A stretch of 64,000 nt of DNA from Site-B1 sp963827785. Lineage in GTDB: Bacteria > Bacteroidota > Bacteroidia > Flavobacteriales > Flavobacteriaceae. The notes under the pieces are model-generated. The model was not told the origin of the DNA and did not search any database. It saw only the letters and a list, made by a program, of their open reading frames with translations. The DNA lies in assembly GCA_963827785.1 (NCBI GenBank), contig CAWHCT010000010.1, forward strand, positions 48,708-112,707, given 5' to 3'. This document shows positions 18,398 through 26,683 of this stretch, in pieces; position 1 is the first letter of the stretch, and each line of letters starts with the position of its first letter. The position numbers and the translations under genes were made by a program.

Positions 18398-20728
18398 TTA
18401 CATATCCAACTCATCAATACCATATTCAATCACAGGTTCGTCTTTTATGGTATCATCATCAGTGTCGCAATTAACGCGTATTGATAAATTAGCAGGCTCT
18501 TCAAAGTCCTCTATCGAAATATTTAAGTCCTCATCGGCATAACAACTCTTCATATACATTCCCCAAATTGGTAATGCCATTGTAGCTCCCTGTCCATAAG
18601 TAATTGTTCTAAAATGAACCGATCTGTCCTCTGCTCCTACCCAAACACCGGTTACCAAATTTGGAACCATTCCCATAAACCAGCCGTCACTCTGGTTTTG
18701 TGTGGTTCCGGTTTTACCTGCTATTGGGTTCGTGAATTGGTATGGATAGCCTGTAATAACTTCTTTAAATTCAGGCTTATATCTTTCTGCACCTGATGTT
18801 CTAAGTCTTATTCCGGAACCTCCAAGTGTTACACCTTCCAATAACTTAACGGTTACGTAAGCTGTTTCTTCACTAAGTACATCTCTGCTTTCAGGAGAAA
18901 CCTGATAAAGAAGTGTATCATTCTTATCCACAATACTCGTTACCATCACCGGTTTAGTATAAACGCCTTTGTTTGCAAAGGCACTGTAGGCTGCTACCAT
19001 TTCATAAACACTTAAGTCTGGTGTTCCCAAAGCAATTGAAGGTACAGGTAGAAGCTCTGATTCGACACCCAATTTTTTGACCAGGTCAACAACCGGTTGT
19101 GGACCAACTTTATCCATCACTTGGGCAGTAATAGTATTGACCGAATTCGCCAGGGCATTCTTAAGCGTACGAACTCCACCATATTTCTCACCTGAATTTT
19201 TAGGGCACCATTCTTCGGTGTTACCATATTTCCCTTTTTCTATACAAAATGGAATATCAGGAAGTTCATCACAAGGTGATAAATGAAGCTGGTCAATTGC
19301 CGTAGCATAAACAAATGGTTTGAATGTTGACCCTACCTGACGTTTGCCTTGCTTTACCATATCATACTGGAAATGTCTGTAATCCATTCCGCCAACCCAG
19401 GCCTTTACATGTCCGGTTTGAGGGTCCATAGACATCATTCCCGGTTGCAGGAAAGATTTGTAATAACGCATGGAATCCATAGGTTTCATAATAGTGTCCA
19501 TCTCTGTGTTTGGAGCATCCCAGGAGAATATTCTCATTTTTGTGGGCGTATCAAAGGATTTGATGATCTCTTTATCAGTCTTTCCTTCTTTTTTCATAAC
19601 TCGCCAACGTTCTGAACGTCTCATAGAACGATCCATAAGATCCTTGATCTCTGCGTTATCTAATTCCAGAAATGGCGCTGTTGGATTTCGAGGAGGTGTG
19701 TTCTGATGAAAAAATTCTGCTTGTAATTTTGGCATGTGTCTCGCTACTGCTTCCTCGGCATAGGCTTGCATTCGAGAATCGATGGTAGTGTAAATTTTTA
19801 ATCCATCGCTATAAAGATCATATTTAGAGCCGTCTGCTTTTGGATTATTTTTAATCCAGTCTTTCATGAAATCACGTAAATACTCTCTAAAATATGTGGC
19901 AATACCCTCTTTGTGTGATTCAGGTGAATAATTCAATCCCAGATCCATTTGTTGTAGTGAGTCTTTTACTTCTTCTTTTATATACCCATACTTCTCCATT
20001 TGACCAATTACAACATTTCTTCTGTTTATTACTCCTTCCGGATTTCTTCTTGGGTTATAAAGGGAAGAATTCTTGAACATTCCAACAAGCATTGCCGATT
20101 CTCTCAGGTCTATTTCATTAGGTTCTTTCCCAAAATAGATCCTTGAGGCACTTCGTATTCCATCGGCATTATTGCCAAAATCGTAGATATTAAAGTATTG
20201 GGCAATGATCTCTTCTTTTGTATACTGACGCTCTAAACGCAATGCAATGACCCATTCTTTAACTTTTTGTGTAACAGCCTCCAGTTTACTTTTTGATCGC
20301 ACTCCAACAAATAACTGTCTTGCCAATTGCTGAGATATCGTACTGGCTCCACCTTTACTTCCAAGAAATGCAAACGCCCTAATAGTTCCTCTTGCATCAA
20401 TCCCCGAGTGATCGTGGAATCTGGCGTCTTCTACAGCAATAAGAGCATCTACCAAATGTTTTGGTAACTCCTCATACGCAACAGGAGTTCTGTTATCATT
20501 GAAATAAAATTTACCAAGTGTTAAACCATCTGAAGAAATGATCTCTGTTGCTAAATTGGTTTCAGGATTTTCCAGTTGGGTGTGATCCGGCATTTCACCT
20601 AAGGCACCCATGGAAGCAAGTGAAAAAATCAGGATCAAGCCTAATACTCCGGATAAAAAAAGTATCCAGAACCATCTTAGGTACTTACTGTAATCAGAAA
20701 TACTCTTTGCTTGTTTTTTTGTTGCCAT
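18398..20728 (-). CDS. Class A penicillin-binding protein 1A (transglycosylase/transpeptidase)
   Basis: The product has 776 residues. A cytoplasmic N-terminus and one membrane anchor (about 20-42) precede a GT51 glycosyltransferase domain with catalytic E100 (EDARFHDH). The transpeptidase domain has the active-site serine S467 (STFK, S467xxK470), an SVNT motif and KTGTTQ at K672. It polymerises lipid II and cross-links peptidoglycan in the periplasm. It is last in a run with ricT and gldH (79 bp after gldH), an arrangement common in flavobacteria. Start and length fit the family; nothing is odd. Confidence 0.93.
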   Translation of the reverse strand: MATKKQAKSISDYSKYLRWFWILFLSGVLGLILIFSLASMGALGEMPDHTQLENPETNLATEIISSDGLTLGKFYFNDNRTPVAYEELPKHLVDALIAVEDARFHDHSGIDARGTIRAFAFLGSKGGASTISQQLARQLFVGVRSKSKLEAVTQKVKEWVIALRLERQYTKEEIIAQYFNIYDFGNNADGIRSASRIYFGKEPNEIDLRESAMLVGMFKNSSLYNPRRNPEGVINRRNVVIGQMEKYGYIKEEVKDSLQQMDLGLNYSPESHKEGIATYFREYLRDFMKDWIKNNPKADGSKYDLYSDGLKIYTTIDSRMQAYAEEAVARHMPKLQAEFFHQNTPPRNPTAPFLELDNAEIKDLMDRSMRRSERWRVMKKEGKTDKEIIKSFDTPTKMRIFSWDAPNTEMDTIMKPMDSMRYYKSFLQPGMMSMDPQTGHVKAWVGGMDYRHFQYDMVKQGKRQVGSTFKPFVYATAIDQLHLSPCDELPDIPFCIEKGKYGNTEEWCPKNSGEKYGGVRTLKNALANSVNTITAQVMDKVGPQPVVDLVKKLGVESELLPVPSIALGTPDLSVYEMVAAYSAFANKGVYTKPVMVTSIVDKNDTLLYQVSPESRDVLSEETAYVTVKLLEGVTLGGSGIRLRTSGAERYKPEFKEVITGYPYQFTNPIAGKTGTTQNQSDGWFMGMVPNLVTGVWVGAEDRSVHFRTITYGQGATMALPIWGMYMKSCYADEDLNISIEDFEEPANLSIRVNCDTDDDTIKDEPVIEYGIDELDM

Positions 20729-20807
20729 AATCTAAAAAAAGTCACTAAAGGATCTTGTAACACTTCTACTTCGCTAAGTTTGATGCAAGATCACTGAAAC
20801 CCACCTG

Positions 20808-21302
20808 TTATTTGTTATTAATTCTTTCGATTCTTAATCCTATATCTGTAATGCCTTCAAGATCAATGACCCCTTCAACCTTTCCATTTTCTCTCATTGC
20901 CTGCCTTATTGAGAATGCATAATCCCCATCCTCATTAAAGACCACATTTTCTTTATACCAGAGTTTATTCTCTTTAATATCTGCAAAACCTGTTCCTAAA
21001 AATTCACCATTTGGTTTTGTCATTCTATATTCCAGAGTGTCTGTTACAACCTTCCCATTTGGGAATTTAGTATCGATTATCAAAAACAAATTACTGTACT
21101 TATAATCACTGGTATTTCTCAAATTCACAAAAACATTATACGCATTTGTTGAATCCGGTGGTGTAACATTAAACGTAATAATTGAATCTTTATTCCATGT
21201 GTTTGGCAAAGATCGATATTCATCAAAAACTCTGTTATTGTCACACGAACACAAAGCTAAACAACAAAACACAAGACCTGTAGCTATATTAATCCTCATC
21301 AT
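20808..21302 (-). CDS. gldH: Gliding motility lipoprotein GldH
   Basis: A lipoprotein signal peptide ends in a lipobox (ALCSC), followed by about 145 residues of the GldH family (VFDEYRSLPNTWNKD; NVFVNLRNTSDYKYSN; C-terminal DIGLRIERI). The frame extends further upstream into ricT, but the signal peptide fixes the start at one of two adjacent ATGs (21302 or 21299), just past the ricT stop at 21304. GldH is required for gliding and associated with T9SS function in Flavobacterium johnsoniae. Co-transcription with ricT is likely. Confidence 0.9.
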   Translation of the reverse strand: MMRINIATGLVFCCLALCSCDNNRVFDEYRSLPNTWNKDSIITFNVTPPDSTNAYNVFVNLRNTSDYKYSNLFLIIDTKFPNGKVVTDTLEYRMTKPNGEFLGTGFADIKENKLWYKENVVFNEDGDYAFSIRQAMRENGKVEGVIDLEGITDIGLRIERINNK

Positions 21303-21303
21303 T

Positions 21304-22464
21304 CTATCTGTTTCGGCGAGGTTTTCTTTTTCTATTTCTGCTCTTATTTTTTCTACGTTTTGATTTTGGTTTTGGACTATCAAAACGAGTCAAACTGTCC
21401 TGCCCAACGACGTTTTCAAATTCAGTTTTTGTCTCTAAAATTAGTTCTGAGGCATATTCTTCTAAACTTGCAACTTTTTCTTTTTTGTTGTTTATCTCAA
21501 TAATTTCGTTTGCCTGAGCTGCTGTTAATTTATGCCAGTTGGTCCATTCACCTTCATAAGTATACCACAAAAATCCCTGAAAAATATCTATTTTTTGACA
21601 AACCGCTTTTCCTTTTTCCGTAATAAGTTTGACATCTATTTTTGGAATTTCTTTTAGCGCATCCATATATGCGTCCAACTCATAATTTAAGCAGCATTTA
21701 AGTTTTCCGCATTGCCCTGCCAGCTTTTGAGGATTAAGGGAAAGTTGCTGGTATCTTGCCGCCGATGTGCTGACCGATCTGAAATCTGTTAACCAGGTTG
21801 AGCAACATAATTCACGGCCACAAGAACCGATACCTCCTAATCTGGAAGCTTCCTGACGAAATCCAACTTGTTTCATCTCTATCCTGGTCTTAAATTCACG
21901 CGCGAAAAGTTTAATTAGTTCTCGAAAATCCACGCGTTCCTCAGCAGTATAGTAAAAGGTTGCTTTACTACCATCTCCTTGAAATTCAATATCAGAGATC
22001 TTCATTTGTAGTCTAAGATCAATAGCAAACTGGCGTGCTTTAACTTTCATGGCTTCCTCCTTGTCACGAGAAGTACTCCAGATGTCTATGTCTTTTTGAG
22101 ATGCCTTTCTGTATATTTTTAATACTTCTTCTCCATCGATCTCAATTTTTTTACGCTTCATTTGGACTTTTACAAGTTCACCTGTAAGAGTTACCATACC
22201 AATATCATGACCAGATTGTGCTTGAGTAGCAACTATGTCGCCAATAGCTAAAGATAAATTCTCTGTATTCTTGTAGTATAATTTTCTTCCGTTCTTAAAA
22301 CGAACTTCAATATAATCAAATGACTTTTCTCCTTCGGGAAGAGACATGTTTGAAAGCCAATCAAAAACAGTTAATTTGTTACAACTGTCTGTTCCGCATG
22401 TTCCGTTGTTCTTACAGCCTTTTGGCAGACCGTTCTTATCAGTTGTACAACTGTTACAAGCCAT
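21304..22464 (-). CDS. ricT: RicT/YaaT-like PSP1-domain protein
   Basis: The product has 386 residues. The cysteine-rich N-terminus (MACNSCTTDKNG..., CKNNGTCGTDSC) precedes a PSP1 domain with the conserved cysteine clusters GSCGRELCCSTWL and AGQCGKLKCCLNYE. The C-terminal tail is very basic (Lys/Arg-rich, last 25 residues). In Bacillus, RicT is part of an Fe-S RicAFT complex that affects RNA processing; RicA and RicF are not visible here, so the function in this organism is uncertain. Its stop is 2 bp from the gldH start, which supports an operon ricT-gldH-PBP1A. Confidence 0.85.
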   Translation of the reverse strand: MACNSCTTDKNGLPKGCKNNGTCGTDSCNKLTVFDWLSNMSLPEGEKSFDYIEVRFKNGRKLYYKNTENLSLAIGDIVATQAQSGHDIGMVTLTGELVKVQMKRKKIEIDGEEVLKIYRKASQKDIDIWSTSRDKEEAMKVKARQFAIDLRLQMKISDIEFQGDGSKATFYYTAEERVDFRELIKLFAREFKTRIEMKQVGFRQEASRLGGIGSCGRELCCSTWLTDFRSVSTSAARYQQLSLNPQKLAGQCGKLKCCLNYELDAYMDALKEIPKIDVKLITEKGKAVCQKIDIFQGFLWYTYEGEWTNWHKLTAAQANEIIEINNKKEKVASLEEYASELILETKTEFENVVGQDSLTRFDSPKPKSKRRKNKSRNRKRKPRRNR

Positions 22465-22638
22465 ATGCTTAGATATATATTGATTCTGATGAATTTTATG
22501 ATCCTCAGAAGACGATTAATAAATATAGTTCAATTTATAAAGATTTCCACTTTCACGGAAATTACTAACTAAATAAACTTTAGTTTGTAAAGATAAGATT
22601 ATTCTAATTACTTAAAAATAAAGAAATAAGATTCCTTT

Positions 22639-22869
22639 CTAAATGGATTTTACGCTGATGATCTTCACAGGACAAGCTTTGGCAGCTTTGTCACAATCAT
22701 CAAAAATAAAATCGTCATTAGATTTGATGGTGAAAAATCCTTTTTTTTCTTCCGATCGTAACAAAACAGATTTTCCGTCTTTTTTAGACATTTGAAATTG
22801 ATCGGGAGCCAACTCAACACAGTAATTGCAGCCTATACATTTATTTCGCTGTAATGTAACTACAACCAT
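22639..22869 (-). CDS. Small ferredoxin paired with a U32 hydroxylase
   Basis: The 76-residue protein has an N-terminal CIGCNYC motif and a C-terminal DDCDKAAKACP segment, the pattern of a single-cluster bacterial ferredoxin (three cysteines plus a distal Cys-Pro). Its start codon overlaps the last base of the U32 gene stop, so the two are translationally coupled. This makes it the probable electron donor for that enzyme (inference). Confidence 0.85.
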   Translation of the reverse strand: MVVVTLQRNKCIGCNYCVELAPDQFQMSKKDGKSVLLRSEEKKGFFTIKSNDDFIFDDCDKAAKACPVKIISVKSI

Positions 22870-24113
22870 TAAGCTTGCACTTTGTTTTCAACGATCTTAT
22901 ATAATTTATCTGAAGGTCTAATCCTGAATTTTAAAGGAATTGTAATGGAATCACCTTTTGTGCCTTTTTGCAATTTTTCATCATTTACCAACATTTCATT
23001 TACTTCCATTTCCTGAGCTCCTGTAGTTGGTCCTTGGATTAAGATGGTATCACCGATAGCAATATCGTATGCTTCTATTTTAAATTCGCCAATCTTTGAT
23101 TTCGTATAGAAATGCATGCCTTTACCAATATAAACTTTTTTCTGTGTGGCGTGAGAACCGGAACCTTTGCTCCATTCTCCCAATTTCTGACCCAAGTAAT
23201 AGCCGTTCCAAAATCCGCGGTTATATACTTTCTCAAGTTCAAGCATCCAGGAAATAACCTTTTCTTTATCATAAGTCCCATCTGCAATACTATCAATGGC
23301 ATCACGATAACATTTAATAACGTTGGCTACATATTCCGGAGCTCTACCACGGCCTTCAATTTTTAAAACCTTAATTCCTGCATCGGCAACCTGATCTAAA
23401 AAGTCAATTGTACACAGGTCTTTTGGAGACATGATATATTCATTATCAAGTTCCATTTCAAAGCCGGTTTCCTGATCGATAACCGTATATTTCTTTCTGC
23501 AGTTTTGCTTGCAGGCGCCTCTGTTTGCTGATGAATTTTGAGAATGCAGACTCATATAACACTTTCCTGAAACCGCCATGCAAAGCGCTCCATGACCAAA
23601 GATCTCAATCTCGACTAACTTACCTGCAGGTCCTTTTATTTGATCTTTCTCTATTTGTTCTGTTATTTTCTTAACCTGACGTAAACTTAATTCTCGGCTA
23701 AGAACTATGGTATCGGCAAACATGGCATAGAACTTAACAGTTTCTATGTTAGTGATATTTATTTGTGTTGATATATGAACTTCCAGTCCAACTTCTCTTG
23801 CAATAGCAATGACCGCCTGGTCCATGGCAATAACAGCAGATATACCTGCTTCTTTTGCCTTTTTAACCAGGGTTTTAACTATAGAAAGATCATGATCATA
23901 AATGATGGTGTTCAATGTCAAATAAGTTCTGACATTTTTAGCTTGACATCTTCTTGATATTTCTTCCAGATCATCTAAAGTAAAATTAATTGATGCTCTG
24001 GCTCTCATGTTTAATTGTTCAACACCAAAATAAACTGAATCAGCACCATTGTCCAAAGCTGCTTGCAGAGATTCAAAACTTCCGGCAGGAGCCATCAATT
24101 CTATATGTTGCAT
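22869..24113 (-). CDS. U32 family protein, probable tRNA wobble-uridine hydroxylase (TrhP/YegQ-like)
   Basis: The 414-residue product begins with the family start (IELMAPAGSFESLQAALDNG, then DSVYFG) and contains the U32 signature region around EIFGHGALCMAVSGKCYMS with further cysteines (GACKQNCRKKY). U32 'peptidases' of this subgroup are now assigned to prephenate-dependent 5-hydroxyuridine formation at tRNA position 34 (TrhP) or to 23S rRNA hydroxylation (RlhA); length and motifs fit TrhP better. The conserved cysteines probably hold an Fe-S cluster, in line with the overlapping ferredoxin gene. Confidence 0.82.
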   Translation of the reverse strand: MQHIELMAPAGSFESLQAALDNGADSVYFGVEQLNMRARASINFTLDDLEEISRRCQAKNVRTYLTLNTIIYDHDLSIVKTLVKKAKEAGISAVIAMDQAVIAIAREVGLEVHISTQINITNIETVKFYAMFADTIVLSRELSLRQVKKITEQIEKDQIKGPAGKLVEIEIFGHGALCMAVSGKCYMSLHSQNSSANRGACKQNCRKKYTVIDQETGFEMELDNEYIMSPKDLCTIDFLDQVADAGIKVLKIEGRGRAPEYVANVIKCYRDAIDSIADGTYDKEKVISWMLELEKVYNRGFWNGYYLGQKLGEWSKGSGSHATQKKVYIGKGMHFYTKSKIGEFKIEAYDIAIGDTILIQGPTTGAQEMEVNEMLVNDEKLQKGTKGDSITIPLKFRIRPSDKLYKIVENKVQA

Positions 24114-24129
24114 ACCAATTATTTTTTTG

Positions 24130-24137
24130 CAAATGTA
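24130..24137 (-). promoter_or_regulatory. -7 box (TACATTTG) for the U32-ferredoxin operon
   Basis: On the minus strand TACATTTG is an exact TAnnTTTG match 16 nt before the U32 start codon. No good TTG lies at the expected distance. Confidence 0.5.
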
Positions 24138-24180
24138 ATGTTTTTATATAATAAGCTGATTTTTCTTAAGTATAGCGCAC

Positions 24181-24209
24181 AAAAAAAGCATTTTGAAAAT
24201 CAAAATGCT
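24181..24209 (-). terminator. Orphan rho-independent terminator, minus strand
   Basis: A ten-base perfect stem (AGCATTTTGA/TCAAAATGCT) with a three-base loop is followed on the minus strand by six or seven T residues. No minus-strand protein gene ends here. Confidence 0.75.
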
Positions 24210-24290
24210 CTTTCCAGACTAACTCGTTATTAAACTTTTTTTAAATTTTTATAAAAATAGTTTGCGAGTTAACCTCCATCGGCTTTACAA
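24181..24290 (-). ncRNA. Candidate small RNA antisense to the recA leader
   Basis: The span combines a long imperfect stem-loop (24220-24271) with the terminator hairpin at 24181-24209 on the minus strand, a layout typical of bacterial sRNAs. I recognise no known family, and no clear minus-strand promoter is visible, so the 5' end is a guess. Confidence 0.3.
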
Positions 24291-24542
24291 TTGCCATTGA
24301 CACTTATCGCAACTGAAACACCTAATTCCTTTTTAAATAGCGTTTTTTTTAAGAATTTCATTCGTTCAAAAATTTTGTTTTTAATTCTGCAAAAATTTTA
24401 TCACTTAGAGGGATTAGCATAAAAACTCCATTATATTTCTTTATAAAATCTATAATGAAGTTTATTTATACTCTTTTCATAGCAATTTTTCCCCTTAATA
24501 AATAGTAGATGCACAAAGTATAAAAAGGTTGCGTCAAAAAAA

Positions 24543-24573
24543 TTGTTATAAGAAAAAAGAAGTAGTATTTTAG
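24543..24573 (+). promoter_or_regulatory. recA promoter
   Basis: TTG at 24543-24545, a 20-nt spacer and TATTTTAG at 24566-24573 (one mismatch to TAnnTTTG) lie 25 nt before the ATG. I saw no obvious SOS operator. Confidence 0.6.
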
Positions 24574-24597
24574 CACGAATTAGATACAAAAATTAAA

Positions 24598-25602
24598 ATG
24601 AGTAACGAAAAAGATGCAAAATTAAAAGCCCTTAAATTAACTCTTGATAAGTTAGATAAGGCATACGGTAAAGGAACCGTAATGAAAATGAGTGATCAGG
24701 CAGTTGTTGATGTGGAAGTAATTCCTTCAGGATCTCTTGGTTTAGATATAGCACTTGGTGTTGGAGGTTATCCAAGAGGTCGTGTTATAGAAATTTATGG
24801 CCCTGAATCATCAGGTAAAACAACTTTAACACTACATGCTATTGCTGAAGCCCAAAAGGCAGGAGGAATTGCAGCATTTATTGATGCAGAACATGCTTTT
24901 GACAGATTTTATGCAAAGAATTTAGGTGTAGATATTGAGAATTTGATCATTTCACAACCTGATAATGGAGAGCAAGCATTAGAAATTACAGATAATTTAA
25001 TACGTTCCGGTGCAATAGATATAGTTGTGATTGATTCTGTCGCTGCCTTGACACCCAGAAGTGAAATAGAAGGAGAAATGGGTGACTCTAAAATGGGTCT
25101 GCATGCCCGTTTAATGTCTCAGGCTTTGAGAAAACTGACTTCTTCCATTAGTAAAACTAATTGTACGGTAATGTTCATAAACCAATTGCGTGAAAAAATT
25201 GGTGTTATGTTTGGTAACCCGGAAACAACAACTGGTGGTAATGCTCTTAAGTTCTACGCTTCAGTTCGTTTAGATATTAGAAGGTCGACGCAAATTAAGG
25301 AAACCGATGGTAACGTAACAGGGAACAAAACCAGAGTTAAAGTAGTCAAGAATAAAGTAGCCCCACCATTTAAAACTGCTGAGTTTGATATAATGTACGG
25401 AGTGGGTATAAGTAAAGTAGGTGAAATATTAGATCTCGCTGTAGAATTTGAAATAATTAAAAAGAGTGGATCCTGGTTTAGTTATGATGACACTAAGCTT
25501 GGACAAGGAAGGGATGCGGTGAAAGCCTTAATAAAGGATAATCCGGAACTCATGGATGAACTTGAAGAAAAAATCAAGGAAGTCCTTAAAAATAAAAAAT
25601 AA
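24598..25602 (+). CDS. recA: Recombinase RecA
   Basis: The 334-residue product has the Walker A motif GPESSGKTT at 68-76, the RecA segment DAEHAFDRFYAKNLGVD, Walker B region VVIDSVAAL and the FINQLREKIGVMFGNPETTTGG L2/MAW signature. It forms filaments on single-stranded DNA for strand exchange and repair. The usual acidic C-terminal tail is short (ELEEKIKEVLKNKK). It is monocistronic: its own promoter lies upstream and a strong terminator directly downstream. Confidence 0.98.
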   Translation: MSNEKDAKLKALKLTLDKLDKAYGKGTVMKMSDQAVVDVEVIPSGSLGLDIALGVGGYPRGRVIEIYGPESSGKTTLTLHAIAEAQKAGGIAAFIDAEHAFDRFYAKNLGVDIENLIISQPDNGEQALEITDNLIRSGAIDIVVIDSVAALTPRSEIEGEMGDSKMGLHARLMSQALRKLTSSISKTNCTVMFINQLREKIGVMFGNPETTTGGNALKFYASVRLDIRRSTQIKETDGNVTGNKTRVKVVKNKVAPPFKTAEFDIMYGVGISKVGEILDLAVEFEIIKKSGSWFSYDDTKLGQGRDAVKALIKDNPELMDELEEKIKEVLKNKK

Positions 25603-25605
25603 TAG

Positions 25606-25632
25606 AAAATCCCGAAAATTCGGGATTTTTTG
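25606..25632 (+). terminator. recA terminator
   Basis: AAAATCCCGAA pairs with TTCGGGATTTT across a two-base AA spacer, followed by a T run, just after the recA stop. Confidence 0.93.
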
Positions 25633-25702
25633 ATTTTTTACGCAACCATTTTATATCTTTTGTATCTATAGGTAACATTATATGTTTATAAATTGATGTT
25701 TA

Positions 25703-26113
25703 ATGAAAAAACTGGTTTTATTATGTTTTCTGTCATTTTCATTCTGGTCATGCAGTTTGGATGATGATTCTGTTAATTTTCACTATGAATTTATTCCAAT
25801 AGAAAGTGTAAACATGCCGGATAGTTTTACCTATGGTGCTGTTCACACCATAACTTACACTTACTTTAACCGTTCTACATGCCATGTTTTTCATGACCTG
25901 TACTATGTGGCTGAAGATAGCACAAGAACTGTTGCGGTAATAAATCAGGTTTATCAAGGTTCTAATTGCATTTTAGTAGATGATAACTTAATTGAAAGAT
26001 CCTTTGATTTTAAACCTTTGAATTATGGTTCTTATGTCTTTAAATTTTGGACCGGCAGGAATGAGAATGATGAAGATGAATTTTTGATTTATGAAATTTT
26101 AGTTGAAGAATAA
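25703..26113 (+). CDS. Small lipoprotein of unknown function
   Basis: The 136-residue protein has a lipoprotein signal peptide (MKKLVLLCFLSFSFWSC, lipid-anchored Cys at 17) followed by an acidic DDDS and a compact β-rich domain with two conserved-looking cysteines (TCHVF and SNCIL). I do not recognise the family. It lies between recA and the ECF sigma gene, 27 bp before the latter, and could be co-transcribed with it. Confidence 0.7.
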   Translation: MKKLVLLCFLSFSFWSCSLDDDSVNFHYEFIPIESVNMPDSFTYGAVHTITYTYFNRSTCHVFHDLYYVAEDSTRTVAVINQVYQGSNCILVDDNLIERSFDFKPLNYGSYVFKFWTGRNENDEDEFLIYEILVEE

Positions 26114-26140
26114 ACAGGCATTAATTTTAAACAAAAGAAT

Positions 26141-26683
26141 TTGAGTTTAGAACAACTCATAGTTAATTGTAAAAAAAATGATACTAAAGCACAAAGTCAA
26201 CTATATAAGCTCTTTTCGAGCAAATTGTTTTCTGTTTGCTTAAAGTATTCAAGGAATTATGCAGAGGCTGAAGATAATCTGCAGGATAGCTTTGTGACTA
26301 TTTTTAAGAAAATTAAGCAATACAATAACAAAGGTTCTTTTGAAGGTTGGATAAAACGAATAACTATCAATACAGCTTTACAGCGATACCGTGAAAAAAG
26401 TGTGTTTAAGATTGTGAATGAAGGGAATATTGAAGATGTATCGGTCGCTATTGAAGATGATGATATAAGTATTGATTATTTACTTAAGATCATTCAGGAA
26501 TTACCTGATAGATATAGATTAGTCTTTAATCTTTATGTTCTTGATGGATATTCTCACAAGGAAGTTGCGAACATGTTGAATATAACAACGGGGACATCAA
26601 AATCTAATCTGGCTCGTGCCAGATTCATATTAAAAGAGAAAATTGAAAATTATAAAGCGAGACAACAGTCTCAATCGTTATAA
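26141..26683 (+). CDS. RNA polymerase ECF-type sigma-70 factor
   Basis: The 180-residue protein has a region 2 (RNYAEAEDNLQDSFVTIFKKI, then GWIKRITINTAL) and a region 4 helix-turn-helix (LPDRYRLVFNLYVLDGYSHK, then EVANMLNI). It starts at a TTG: there is no nearby in-frame ATG and the N-terminus (LEQLIVNCKKND) aligns with related sigma factors. Its stop overlaps the ATG of the next gene (TAATG), coupling it to the probable regulator. Confidence 0.9.
   Translation: MSLEQLIVNCKKNDTKAQSQLYKLFSSKLFSVCLKYSRNYAEAEDNLQDSFVTIFKKIKQYNNKGSFEGWIKRITINTALQRYREKSVFKIVNEGNIEDVSVAIEDDDISIDYLLKIIQELPDRYRLVFNLYVLDGYSHKEVANMLNITTGTSKSNLARARFILKEKIENYKARQQSQSL

Larger units (their letters stand above)
24138..24542. 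other. recA upstream region without a protein gene
   Basis: About 400 bp contain no convincing coding frame on either strand. What I can see is a strong minus-strand terminator at 24181-24209 and, just to its right, a long imperfect inverted repeat (TAACTCG at 24220-24226 with CGAGTTA at 24265-24271; AAACT at 24232 with AGTTT at 24259). Together they suggest a structured minus-strand RNA, listed separately. Confidence 0.55.
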
